This document shows positions 29,301-39,303 of a DNA stretch of 64,000 bases, in pieces. How positions within the stretch are numbered: the stretch's first letter is position 1; each line of letters opens with the position of its first letter. Source of the stretch: Ciona savignyi (Eukaryota; Chordata; Ascidiacea; Phlebobranchia; Cionidae); NCBI GenBank assembly GCA_000149265.1, contig CH003086.1:299303-363302 (forward strand). The letters are read 5' to 3'. The notes under the pieces are model-generated. The model worked only from the letters and a program-made list of their open reading frames with translations, had not been told where the DNA came from and searched no databases. The position numbers and the translations under genes are program-made.

Positions 29301-29902
29301 GCTTCCCCAAACACGTGTAGCGAGAATGAGTTTGCTAGACTTTCTGAACACCGGCGCACGAGAATTTGCAACACGGAGCTGTGCGATAACTGGTCAGATT
29401 GGCAAATCGGACAATGTAACGGTGAGTGCTTGGATCAACGGGGAGGCGTCAAAGAAGTCGAACTTGTGCGGGAAATGGACTTCTTGCTCCATTAACCGCA
29501 CCAATATCTGATCTACGTTGCACAAACATCGATGAAGCTTGTAACATGGGCCCATGCGACGGTCGATATTCCCCTTGGAGCTCATGGTCGTGGTGTAATC
29601 AAAATATTTGCGGATCAAGAAGATCAAACCGGCGAAGATATTGTTTGGACAGCACTGGTCGCAGAACAAGGTTATCAAAGTGTATACAACTTGGACGTGC
29701 AATAGAGAGTCAAATCTGCAGTCCCACCGGCTGTCGCACGTGGGGGGCGTGGATGACTGGGGAATGCTCTGCCACTTGTGGTGGCGGGACAAGAGTTAGA
29801 TCAAGAGTTTGTACTATTTTTGTACAGCGGGACATTCCAATCAGGAGACATCTTGTTCGTTGTTTTAATTCCACAATATTATGCAGAAATTCCTCGTGTT
29901 AA
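14352..29902 (+). CDS. Giant secreted trefoil and thrombospondin type 1 repeat protein; frame broken by five single-base indels
   Basis: Exons: 14352-14430 (signal peptide, hydrophobic AFLLLLLITV), 15148-15306, 17125-17289, 17454-17616, 17760-17860, 18679-18868, 18928-19028, 19095-19242, 19497-19615, 19685-19960, 20079-28439, 29271-29902. All junction phases match if the five indels are compensated, giving 10491 nt and about 3496 residues. The first part has five P-type trefoil domains (six Cys with a CC pair, usually followed by W or Y). The rest is about 53 TSRs with WxxW motifs and six Cys each; there is no transmembrane segment or anchor at the end. Frames shift by +1 near 23887, 24118, 26660 and 27643, and one base is missing near 29440. 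TSR and trefoil modules are extracellular adhesion, matrix or mucus domains, so a secreted matrix or mucosal-defence role is inferred, not shown. I recognise no one-to-one vertebrate orthologue; SCO-spondin and hemicentin differ in architecture. The start at 14352 or the in-frame Met four codons later both give a signal peptide. Confidence 0.85.
14745..15038 (+). mobile_element. tRNA-derived SINE (diverged copy, intron 1 of the trefoil/TSR gene)
   Basis: It shows the family order: degenerate tRNA-like head, TTCGAAACTGGTCGCTA (B-box region), GGTACTTAACTGACATTG, TTAATGGGTTCTACCA, CTCCGGTAACCCGAC, and a tail ending GAATATCCTACC. It is more diverged than the other copies. Confidence 0.85.
15148..17289 (+). 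other. Two single-exon P-type trefoil domains (exons 2 and 3 of the trefoil/TSR gene)
   Basis: Exon 15148-15306 encodes a six-Cys module with CHC, RESC, DQC, SGCC and RCYVP. Exon 17125-17289 encodes a clearer trefoil with CEVSPYRRVPCG, SQCSAAGCCYD and YCFYP. Both exons are phase 1 at both ends, so they could be shuffled or duplicated without changing frame. The intron between them carries a dispersed repeat. Confidence 0.85.
15328..16715 (+). mobile_element. Dispersed repeat A, copy 1 (intron 2 of the trefoil/TSR gene)
   Basis: It is built from four roughly 235-320 bp subunits, each with a CGACATCTACCAG-like core (near 15380, 15620, 15940 and 16240), AAACTTTGTCATTTGTTAGA, and GGGGAATTCCCCTGGGA-type motifs. 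The same sequence recurs at 30355-32212 (inverted) and 40700-42275 (direct). Ends carry GGGTCC/GGACCC-like motifs, so a non-autonomous DNA transposon is possible. No coding capacity was seen. Confidence 0.8.
17454..19615 (+). other. Three trefoil domains, each split over two exons by a phase-2 intron
   Basis: The pairs are 17454-17616 with 17760-17860, 18679-18868 with 18928-19028, and 19095-19242 with 19497-19615. In each pair the first exon carries Cys1 and Cys2 after a linker ending in a similar hydrophobic strand (HFVTVDC, NFSVILEC, DFKVSC). The second exon starts in phase 2, carries Cys3 and the CCW motif, and ends in phase 1. The second exons of pairs one and two are both exactly 101 nt, with ECLIRSCCW against ECLDRSCCW. 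Exon 17760-17860 is too short for an ordinary ORF list and was found from this pattern. Confidence 0.85.
20340..27966 (+). repeat. Eleven coding cycles of a four-TSR super-repeat, about 700 bp each
   Basis: Cycles begin at about 20340, 21031, 21731, 22440, 23135, 23838, 24537, 25226, 25922, 26599 and 27295. Each encodes four distinct TSR types in fixed order. A has PP[ST]WxxWQxWSxC. B has EWGxWxxxxxCNA[DE]C. C has GSWxSWSxCxxxCGPS. D has EWSxWxxxxxCxAxC. A lone D unit precedes the array and six less regular TSRs follow it. The whole array sits in one exon. Confidence 0.9.
22378..24598 (+). repeat. Near-identical 1.4 kb tandem duplication inside the TSR array
   Basis: Sequence from 22378 is repeated from 23776 (offset about 1398 bp, two four-TSR cycles) with few differences until about 24598. 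The copy starting at 23776 carries two of the five frame-breaking insertions, while the copy at 22378 is in frame. Recent unequal exchange or an assembly problem would both explain this. Confidence 0.85.
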
Positions 29903-30354
29903 GAAAGATATGAATATAATGCGTTTCCAGGTCAAATTTAAACAACGAAGTACTGCAGCATTTCTTGCCAATATAAATGGACAACATCTTCCGAGACCTT
30001 TTTATTATTATATAGTGTTGTTACTTTTCACAAAATTCATTTTTATACATATTTATAAATATTTAGTTTTAAATAATTCATGTTGCCATATATATGTAAT
30101 TTTCTTTTATTTGTTATTTATATGAATCATGATATGTTTATTAACCACATGTCAGTGGATAAGTCTTGATACATCTTAATATAAAACTTAATTTATGAAT
30201 TATGTATTAGCCTATTTAATTAGATGCTCAATCGCTACATGTTTACTTCAAACTGTTTTTAGCTTCAATGTCGTCATAAAACACGATGATATATATAGGT
30301 TGAGTCTGCTCACCATTATTGGCTGTTGAGGCTGTGTTTCAGTCAATTTAAATC
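29903..30354. other. 3' flank of the trefoil/TSR gene
   Basis: AT-rich non-coding sequence, presumably including the 3' UTR. I see no canonical AATAAA close to the stop codon and no other feature. Confidence 0.5.
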
Positions 30355-32212
30355 GTTTAAAACTAGAGAGTGTCAACCACGTGTTTAACCACCACCATTT
30401 GTAAAACACATTTTGTATGCCATATATTCATGCTACAGGGTCCCTAACCACAATTTGTATTTTATACACTGAGTATGTACTTTGTTTCTGCAAGCATAAA
30501 CGCATGGGTCCCATAGTTATCAGACCAAACTTCTAGTTGAGAAAAGAATAAACGTCTTAAATATACGAACATTTAACCACGATTGTTTTAAATTAAAGCT
30601 TCTTTTCAAGCGTGGTGGTAAAATAGAGTTAAATTCTCAAAATACCCCGATTTCATGGTTTTTGGGAATTCCCCTGGGTTTAGTAGATAATTTTCTGTTT
30701 TACAATGTGGGTCATGTGAATCGGAGTTTTATTCCGATTTGTCGACTCCTTGTTGGATATGTCAGTGCGATATGGCATGTCTGTCACAGTCATAACTCAA
30801 AATCGTATTTTCGTTTTTAAGGGAATTACCCTAAGTAAATGTTTTTTTTCTTTTAATAAATTGACTCAGAGTGTTTAATGGTCTAACATTTCACCAAATC
30901 TGATCAAAATTAGAGCAGCCGTTCAAGCGCTATGCCCCAAAAAGATAATTTATTAGAAAAACGTTTTGTCTTTTAACGTCTCAGGGGAATTCCCCTGGAT
31001 TCATTACCCAAAAGTATAGTTTCTGCATATTTAGACCATGTTCTCTTACAAATGTCAAATTTTTATTGCGATTCCATTACTCTTTTTGGTAGATTTCGGG
31101 GCGCCATGCCATGCATATGTTGCTATCATGATTTGAGGAAAAAATCTTATTTTTTAGGGTATTTTATTAGGTAATCTTTTTTATTTGTTTTAAGTGTTAA
31201 ATCAGTGACTAATACACTTACATTCCACCAAATCTGATTAAAATTAGAGAATCTGTTTAAGCGCTATCCCGTAAATACCTATATTTTAAGAAAAAAAGAC
31301 CGTTTTGGTTTTTAAGGTCCCAGGGGAATTTCCTTAAATTTATCACCCACAATTTTGATTTCTGCACATCTAGACCATGTTGTCTAACAAATGTAAAATT
31401 TTATTTGCGATTCCATTACTCCTTTTGGCAAATGTCGAGGTGAAATGGCATGCTTGTCACAATCCTGATTTGAGAACAAAAACGTATTTTGGGGGTATTT
31501 TCCTAAATATTTTTTTTATTTTCTTTGGGTGTTAAATAAGTGACTAATTACTTACATTCCACCAAATCTGATTAAAATTGGAGCAGCCGTTCAAGCGCTA
31601 TGCCCAAAAATTTAAACATTTTGAAAAAAATACCGTTTTGGTTTTTCACCCCCCAGGGGAATTCCCTAGATATATTACCCAAAATTTTGGTTTTTGCTCA
31701 TCTAGACCATTTGGTCTAACAAATGACAAAGTTTCATTGCGATTCCGTTATCCTTTCTGGTAGATGTCGGAGCCACAATCCCATGCCTGTCACAATTTTG
31801 ATTTAGAAACATATCTTCATTTTTAGGGTATTTCCCTCGGTAAATATTTTGTTTCTTTTAATTGGTAAAGCAGTGGCTAACACGCTACTAGTTTACCAAA
31901 TTTGATTTAAATTGAAGCAGCCGTTCATGCGCTATGCCCCAAAACGGTAAATTTTTTGAAAAAAATACGTTTTTGGTTTTTCACCCCCCAGGGGAATTCC
32001 CCTAGGTATATTACAAAAAATGTTGGTTTTTGCTCATTTAGACCATGTGGTTTAACCAATGACCAAGTTTCATTGCGATTCCATTATCCTTTTTGGTAGA
32101 TGTCGGAGCCACAAGCCATGCCTGTCAAGCGTTTGACGAAAAAAAAAAAAAAAAAAAAAAACGGACAAAAACAATATGTGTCCCATTTTTCCAATTGGAC
32201 CCATAACTAACA
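30355..32212 (-). mobile_element. Dispersed repeat A, copy 2 (inverted, downstream of the trefoil/TSR gene)
   Basis: This is the reverse-orientation copy of repeat A, with five subunits (cores near 30750, 31090, 31430, 31765 and 32097) and a run of about 22 A near 32137. Its left end at 30360-30440 matches, in inverse orientation, the segment at 16615-16710 containing GACACTCTCTAGTT. That shared sequence marks the element's outer part. Confidence 0.8.
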
Positions 32213-33079
32213 TACTACAATTGCTTTTACATTTAGAATGCGAACACATTGTTGTGTAAAATGCCCCTGCCATAACCTTGCGCATCCCCATTTACGCAGA
32301 TAATATACGAATATATATCGTATATCATTTAGAAGGCTTTCTACAATTGCCAAACTGTATGGCAAAATGAGAACACGGGCCCGAAACATACTACAAGCTG
32401 CTTACAACAGTAGACAAATTGGGAAATTTTGTTACTCGGTAGAGTACAAGCAGTCTAAATCATGGGTAGACATTTACAATTCAAACAACACACTGCGTTT
32501 GGCAAATTCGTTCGGGGAACATTGGTTGGTTTTCAGAAGGTCAATCGTCAGATTATTCCGCGCGCACTGTCGGATTGTCGAATCTTTTGTATAGTAGGAT
32601 ATATGATTAAACATTCCTTCAGTTTTAATACAAATAATTAAATTTAGAATTCATGAAATGTACATTAAGTTAAGACGATGTCTACTAAATATTTTGCCCA
32701 AGGTCATAACAGTCTCGCAAGTCTCGTTTCGATTCCTTCACCAATTTACCTGCTTTCCGTCAACCTACCGTGAGTAAATTAACCCAAATTTACTACTGCA
32801 CACCTAATTCATAGTAGTTAACAACTTTTAAAAGTTACGTATTTAGAGGGTGCGTTTTTGAGGATTTATCGGAAAATGGTTAAAGACGGACTCCGTATGC
32901 AAGGCTATCAGCGTAGGAATGGGTTCTAAAATTTGACACATCTTAAATTTGGCTAGAACTGATTACCTTGATCAGGTTTAACATCTCTAGATGATAAATA
33001 AAATATATATATATTGTTCCTGACATCGGGGGCTAAATACAACCCCCAAGAAACTCACCTCACCAAGCCCAATGAGTTA
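32213..33079. other. Non-coding stretch without recognised features
   Basis: AT-rich sequence between repeat A and a tandem array. Only short open frames with no recognisable product are present. Confidence 0.5.
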
Positions 33080-33715
33080 GCACTATGTGTACTAAATACA
33101 TAAAAATTGGTAGATGGGAGCATACTTGTAAATTTGTTTCTAAAAAAACAACTTCATATCTCGTTTGGTTTTAAACGCGCGCCATGAACGCACCCACACT
33201 ACGACACATTATCGATATGTTCGCTTTGGGTTGAAATGAAACAGCTTGGATATACTTTAAATCGACGATTTGTTATTGTAAGTATATGGAAGTTGGTAGG
33301 TAGGTGGATAACGTCCTTGTTAATTTGTTCTTAAAAAATAAACCTTATATCTTGTTTGGTTTTCAAACGCGCGCCAAGAAAGAACAAACACCACGCTTAA
33401 ATTATCAATATGTTCGCTTTGGGTTGACATAAAACAGCTTGCATATACCTAAATCAACGATTTTTATAGTAAACACATGAAAATTGGTAAATGGGTGGAT
33501 AATACACTTGTAAATTTGATCCCAAAAAATTAACCTTATATCTCGTTTGGTTTTCAAACGCGCGCCAAGAAAGAACAAACACTACGTCAAATTATCAATA
33601 TGTTCGCATTGGGTTAAAATGAAACAGCTTGGATATACCTATATCGACGGTTTATTGTATTAAGTACATGAAAATTGCTATATGGATGGGTGGATAACAC
33701 ACTTTTAAATTTTTG
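33080..33715. repeat. Tandem array, about 3.3 copies of a 190-bp unit
   Basis: The core TCGTTTGGTTTTcAAACGCGCGCC recurs at about 33161, 33351 and 33541, in units also holding TATGTTCGCTTTGGGTTGA and AAACAGCTTGGATATAC. A partial fourth copy starts near 33660. No coding capacity. Confidence 0.85.
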
Positions 33716-34039
33716 CAGTAAATTGATGAACTTAGTTGTGATGCTGCAATTAACACACATCAATTTTTTACCAAATAATTAAATATCTTCTTTATTGCGA
33801 ACCAAGTTCTCATTTTCCGTTCTGAATTACCCATCGTTAAGTAAAGTCGAAGATCTTGCCACTTAGTTTGACCACGTATTGTAAAACTTGTTGTTTATTA
33901 CGGATAAACACAATGATTGCAGAAATGAAATGTTGTAGCAGAACTAACTAAATGACACACAACAAAAGCGAGTTTCGGAAAGCAAAAAGTCTAAAAATCT
34001 TTAACGTAATCACTTTTGAAGTAATTATCATCATCCATT

Positions 34040-35550
34040 TCAGCTTTAGTGACGTAAATTTCGTTTTTATGTTATTTTTACGACAGTTTGTTCATGTATA
34101 TTTGCCTAAAACTCTCTCTAATGTTATTCTAAATTAAAATCATTATTTATGACGAGTTGTTTTAATGTTTATCGGTTTCACGAATTTAAATCACTCTTTA
34201 ATCCCATTTGTTTCTATTGCCGCCGGTAAAACTTACTAATCAGTGTGTTATTTACAATATTGTAGGTTCATAAATTTATTATTTATTTAAATGAATAGAA
34301 AAAAATACATTATCTTAGTAAAAGAAACAACTACATTGATTAACTGCACACGCAATATCTTTAAGTCGAAATTTTTGTGGTATTAGCGTCAGCTTAACGA
34401 ATCATATAACCGTAGAATTTGGGAAAATGATAACCCAAAATTTATTCCAGAAACGAAAATTTTGTTTCCAGAAACGAAAATTTTGTTTCTAGAAGCGATA
34501 ACAAAAAGTTTCGTTTTTAGGTTATTTTTACGACAGTTTGGTTATGTATATATATACCTGACAATTCTCTCTAATGTCAATCTAATTTAAAATCATTATT
34601 TATGCCTGGTTGTTTCAATTTTTTTTCGGTTGAAAACATTTAAATCACTCTTTAATCCCGTTTGTTTCTATTGCCGCCCGAGAAAAGTACTAACCAGTGT
34701 GTTATTTTTAATGTTGTGGGTTTATACCTTTATTTTTATTAATATAATTATAAATTAAATACATGATCTTAGTACAAAATGTCCAACTACATTTATTAAC
34801 TGCAAACGCAATCTCTTTTACTCGAAATTTGTGTTGTATTAGCGCCAGCATAACGAATCATATAATCATGGAATTTGAGAAAATGATACCCCAAAATTCA
34901 TTTAACAAACACAATTTTTGTTCTAAAAAGGAAAATTTTAGCCGAGAATCGAAAATTTCGTTTCCAGAAGCTATTTTTACTAAAGTTTGTTTATTAATAT
35001 ATACCTGACACTTCTCTTCAATGTCAATCTAAATTAAAATCATTATTTATGGCTAGTTGTTGTAATGTTTATCGGTTGCACACATTTAAATTACTCTTTA
35101 ATCCCGTTTGTTTCTATTACCGCCCGTGAAATGTACTAACCAATGTGTTATATTCAATGATGTGGTGTTATACCTTTATTTTTTTTATATAATTATAAAA
35201 CAAATACATTATCTTAGTATAAAAGCTCCAACTACATTTCTTAACTGCACACGCAATCTCTTTCACTCGAAATTGTTGTGGTATTAGCGTCAGCTTTGTT
35301 TCTGGAAACGAAAATTTTAGCAGAGAAACGTAATTTTTGTTTCCAGAAAAAAAAAATTTGTTTCTGAAAACGAAAATTTTGATTCTGAAAGCGATAATAA
35401 AAAGTTTCGTTTTTATGTTAATTTTTAGACATTTTGTTTATTAATATATACCTGACACGAAATTATTTTGATTGTATACAGTTAAATCCATCTTTAATCC
35501 CATCTGTTTATATTACCGCCCGTGAAAAATACTAACCAGTGTTTTTATTT
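34040..35550. repeat. Tandem array, about 3.3 copies of a 450-bp unit
   Basis: The motif TCTAAATTAAAATCATTATT recurs near 34127, 34583 and 35028. Each is followed by TTTAATCCCgTTTGTTTCTATT and GTACTAACCAGTGTGTTAT, and preceded by runs of ACGAAAATTTTGTTTC. The last copy is interrupted by a SINE at 35560. Confidence 0.8.
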
Positions 35551-35559
35551 TCAAGATGG

Positions 35560-35862
35560 ATAGGATAGGATAGGATAGGATATTCATGTTTATCCCCGTG
35601 AATGGGAAAACCAAGGGGGTTATCACACGGGTAATCGTCAGATCACCTCGCGCCCATCGTCGGGTTACCGGAGCTATTGCAATGTGTTGTATATGATAGA
35701 CACGTTCCTTCAATTTGGTAGAACCCATTAATCTGCTGGGTTCAGGCAATGTCCGTAAAGTGCCTTGCCCAAGGACACAACCGACTAGCTAGCGACCAGT
35801 TTCGCACCTGCAACCTTTCGATTGAAAGGCGACGCACTTAACCGCTAGACCACCGGGCCGGA
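35560..35862 (-). mobile_element. tRNA-derived SINE with target-site duplication
   Basis: Full-length copy. On the minus strand it starts with GGCCCGGTGGTCTAGCGGTT (A-box region) and GCAGGTGCGAAACTGGTCGC (B-box region), and ends in several ATCCT repeats. The 8-bp sequence CAAGATGG flanks it on both sides (35552-35559 and 35863-35870), which supports retrotransposition into the 450-bp array. Confidence 0.92.
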
Positions 35863-36179
35863 CAAGATGGTAGGTTTATACATTTTTTTTGTAAATTAAT
35901 AGAACAAATTCAGTATTGTGCATTTTCTTAAGCAGTACTTAACGTCTTTTCATGGACCGGAATATTTAATTTAACTAAAAATTGTTTTTAGAAACGATTA
36001 TTTTGTTTTTAGAAACGATTTTTCCGAGGTATCGTTTTTTGTGCTCACCGTCATCATCTAGTGGTAGAAACGAAAAAAAAAATTATGTTTTTTAAAAATT
36101 ATTTTTGTTTCCAGAAACAAAAATCACCAATTAGAAACGAAAATCGTTTCTTTGAAAGGAAATGAGAAACAAAAATTTG

Positions 36180-36775
36180 TAAATGCATGCAAAAGGATAG
36201 GCGCTACCGTTCCCTAATTAACAGAATTTGGCCCGTTCCTTTTTCTGTCACTGTTTTCAAAGACAGAAATATTCTAATTTACAGAAATGGACTGGTTTCG
36301 TTTTCCATTATCGGTTTTAACGACAAAAAATGTTCTAATTTAGAGAAATGGACCCGTTACCGTTTCTGTCATCGTTTTCAAAGACAGAAATGGTCTGGTT
36401 TCCTTTTCTGTCACCGGTTTTAACGACAGAAATGTTCTAATTTACACAAATGGACCCGTTTCCTTTTCTGTCACCGTTTTTAAAGACAGAAATGTTATAA
36501 TTTACAGAAATAGACCCGTTCCCTTTTCTGTCATGGTTTTCAACGAGAGAAAAGTCCTAATTAACAGAAATGGACCCATTCCTTTTTCTGTCACCGTTTT
36601 TAAAAGCAATAATGTTCTAATTTACCGAAATGGACCCGATTGCTTTTCTGTCACTGTTTTCAAAGACAGAAATGTTCTAATTTAGAGAAATAGACCCGTT
36701 CCCTTGTCTGTAATGGTTTTCAACGACAGAAATGTCTTAATTTACAAAATGGACCCGTTCCTCGCGGGAAACAAT
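36180..36775. repeat. 60-bp satellite array, left arm
   Basis: About nine copies of a roughly 60-bp unit containing ACAGAAATGGACCCGTT, CCTTTTCTGTCACCG and GACAGAAATGTTCTAATTTA. An inverted array of the same unit begins at 36900. Confidence 0.85.
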
Positions 36776-36899
36776 TTATCGACTGAGCTGTTAAAAACAG
36801 GAAATTAATCGTGACTTATCATGCACAAAATATGAACATATGACATAACGAATTAATAGTTCAAATACACAACGATACAATTATAAATACGTGTGAGAT

Positions 36900-37245
36900 T
36901 CCCACAGGGTGTATATCTGTAAATTAGAACATTTCTGTCGTTGAAAGCGGTGACAGAAAAGGGAACGGGTGTATTTCTGTAAATTAGAACATTTCTGTCG
37001 TTGAAAGCGGTAACATAAAAGGGACGGGTTCAATTCTGTAAATTAGGACATTTATGTCGTTAAAACCGGTGACAGAAAAGGAAACGGTCCATTTCTGTAT
37101 AATAGAATATTTTTGTCGTTGAAAACAATGACAGAAAAATAACGGGTCCATTTCTGTAAATTAGAACATTTCTGTCGTTGAAAACGGTGACGGAAAAAAA
37201 TCAATCCGTTAATTTCCGTAAATTAGGTTATTTCCGTCGTTAATA
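36900..37245. repeat. 60-bp satellite array, right arm (inverted)
   Basis: About five to six copies of the same unit in reverse complement (TAAATTAGAACATTTCTGTC, GGTGACAGAAAAGG, ACGGGTCCATTTCTG). They are separated from the left arm by about 125 bp of unrelated sequence, so the whole block resembles a foldback element. Confidence 0.85.
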
Positions 37246-37589
37246 ATCCAACCCAGAACAGGTTTGCATGTATTTCCGTCTTTACGTTTTCCGTATTTTT
37301 CTTGTGTGTTTTTGTAAATTAGAAATAAATTATTTCCGTAATTTCTGTAAATTAGTATCAAATTTCTGTCATTTTTTTAAATTAGTTGTGTCCCAAACCT
37401 GATTGAAGCGGAAGATCCTATATGCTTGCTCTATCTGCTTGGATTGCATTGTTTGCCGGTTGTAGAAGTTAGGTTAGGGATTAGGAATTATGGGGTTGGG
37501 AGTTAAAGGTTAGGGCGGGCATGGGCAACATATGGTCTGTGGGGTCCGGCCTGTAAAGGATTTTGACCAGCTAGGATTAGGGGTAACCT
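37246..37589. other. Non-coding sequence between satellite arrays
   Basis: It contains further TAAATTAG and TTTCCGT motifs related to the 60-bp satellite at its left end, then GTTAGGG-rich sequence leading into the minisatellite. No gene is seen. Confidence 0.5.
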
Positions 37590-37975
37590 GGGGTTCAGTT
37601 GAAAGGGGTTTAGTTGAATGGAGTTCAGTTGTAAGGGGTTCAGTTGTAAGGGGTTTAGTTGAAAGGGGTTTAGTTGAAAGGGGTTTAGTTGAAAGGGGTT
37701 CAGTTGAAAGGGGTTCAGTTAAAAGGGGTTCAGTTGAATGGGGTTCAGTTGAAAGGGGTTCAGTTGTAAAGGGGTTCAGTTGTTAGGGGTTCAGTTGTAA
37801 GGGGTGCAATTTAAAAGGGTTCAGNNNNNNNNNNNNNNNNNNNNNNNNNNNNNNNNNNNNNNNNNNNNNNNNNNNNNNNNNNNNNNNNNNNNNNNNNNNN
37901 NNNNNNNNNNNNNNNNNNNNNNNNGGGGTTCAGTTGTAGGGGTTCATTTGAAAGGGGTTCCACCATTAGCTCCCC
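37590..37975. repeat. 15-bp G-rich minisatellite
   Basis: Many copies of GGGGTTCAGTTGAAA and variants (TTTAGTTG, AGTTGTAA). It spans the assembly gap at 37825-37924, so its true length is unknown. Open frames across it are products of the repeat. Confidence 0.9.
37825..37924. other. Assembly gap (100 N)
   Basis: Exactly 100 N inside the minisatellite, a conventional length for a gap of unknown size. Confidence 0.98.
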
Positions 37976-38277
37976 AGTATGGAAATACGTCGCTTTTCGC
38001 CGAGATCTCGAGTGTGCACGCCCCAAATAATGAAGTGTGCATTGTGCAAACGTCCAAGATTGCACACTTTAAGTGTCCTCATTTCCAAGACGACAAATTT
38101 TTTTTATCTTTTATTGCTTTCGAAGGGTGCTATACAGTTTAAAAAGAAAGTATTGGTTATCCAAAAAAAAAGAATGTCATTATTAAACGGAGACCGATAC
38201 CGAACAGGTTGTGAAAATCGGGCATCGTCCTCAAAAAAAGACAAAAGATTCTCAGTTGCAAAATTGCTGTAACAGTC

Positions 38278-38565
38278 CAACCGGTTAGTCTGGTGGTTTT
38301 GTGTGACGGTCTTTCAACCGAAAGGTTGTAGATTCAAAACTGGTCGCTAGCGAGTCGGTTGTATCCTTGGGCAAAGCACCTAACGGACATTGCCTGAACC
38401 CAGCGGATTAATGGGTTCTTTGAAATTGAAGGAATGTGTCTATCATACACAACACATTAAAATTGCTCCGGTAACCCGACGGTGGGCGCAAGAAAATCTG
38501 ATGATTTTCCTTATTAATCCCCATGGTTTTCCCATTCACGGGGATAAACATGAATATCCTATCCC
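38278..38565 (+). mobile_element. tRNA-derived SINE upstream of TAF11
   Basis: It carries a diverged tRNA head (CCGGTTAGTCTGG), then ACTGGTCGCTAGC, AACGGACATTGCCTGAACCC, TTAATGGGTTCT and CTCCGGTAACCCGACGGTG, ending GAATATCCTATCC. It ends about 180 bp before the TAF11 start codon. Confidence 0.9.
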
Positions 38566-38723
38566 CTACAGTGACCATGGGTGGTTTTTCAAAACAAATA
38601 TTTAAGATCCACAGACAAGAAGCAGTTTGTTTTTATTGTATAATATTATGTGTTTAATTAAATATTAACTATTCAGCATTAAGTATTACTTTTTACTGCA
38701 TAAAACTGCTGAGCTATATATTT

Positions 38724-38725
38724 AG
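38724..38725 (+). promoter_or_regulatory. Candidate SL trans-splice acceptor of TAF11
   Basis: TATATATTTAG ends 17 nt before the TAF11 ATG with no upstream coding exon. Ciona adds a spliced leader to many mRNAs at such sites. This is inference; it could equally be a cis acceptor after a 5' UTR intron. Confidence 0.35.
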
Positions 38726-38742
38726 GGTTGTTGCTTTTGGCA

Positions 38743-39303
38743 ATGGACGACAAGGACCCATCATCTCAGACAAGGCCAACCACAACATCATCCTTTGATG
38801 GTGATAATTCGAACCGTAAACGGAAGTTGTCTTCTACTTCAGACTCCTCTTTTAAGTCTCCAACAAAAGCAGCTGATAAATTAAATAGTGGTATGGATAG
38901 ATCATTGAGTGTTACCGGTACTGAAGATGGATTATCTTTGAAGAAAAAAAAAGAACTACTTGATTGTGAAGACCGTTTAAAAATGCATCGTTTGGTGACA
39001 TCATTTTCTGAAGAACAGTTAAACAGATATGAAATGTATCGTCGATCGTCCTTTCCAAAGGCATCAATTAAACGATTCATGCAGACTGTTGCTGGATGCA
39101 GTGTTTCCCATAATGTTGTGATAGCAATTTCTGGCGTCGCGAAGGTATTTGTTGGTGAAATCATGGAACATGCCTTGGATGTAATGGAACAATTGGGAGA
39201 ACAGCCTCCAGTAAAACCAAGGCACATTCGGGAAGCTGTCCGCAGATTAAAAAGCACAAGAACTTTTCCATTTTCTGTTCCTTCTAATCCATCATATGGT
39301 TAA
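38743..39303 (+). CDS. TAF11: TAF11, TFIID subunit 11 (single exon)
   Basis: Subunit of the general transcription factor TFIID; its histone fold pairs with TAF13 in the nucleus. It is an uninterrupted 186-residue frame, close to the roughly 210 residues usual in animals. The first 75 residues are Ser/Thr-rich and low in complexity, with basic clusters (NRKRKL, KKKKE). The histone fold follows from about residue 100, with [33 protein letters not shown] and [11 protein letters not shown] matching the family closely. The start is the ATG at 38743, because the frame upstream has no other ATG. A T-rich stretch and AG lie 18 nt upstream. GABPA follows on the same strand 216 bp downstream. Confidence 0.95.
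   Translation: MDDKDPSSQTRPTTTSSFDGDNSNRKRKLSSTSDSSFKSPTKAADKLNSGMDRSLSVTGTEDGLSLKKKKELLDCEDRLKMHRLVTSFSEEQLNRYEMYRRSSFPKASIKRFMQTVAGCSVSHNVVIAISGVAKVFVGEIMEHALDVMEQLGEQPPVKPRHIREAVRRLKSTRTFPFSVPSNPSYG

Noticed and set aside
29421-29426. Possible splice donor GTGAGT inside the last TSR exon
   Set aside because: The consensus is good, but using it would remove half of a TSR whose continuation (QRSRTC) is present immediately downstream. A one-base deletion near 29440 explains the frame change better.
37532-37786. 84-codon repetitive open frame (VERGS-like repeats)
   Set aside because: It is created by the 15-bp minisatellite, whose unit length is a multiple of three.
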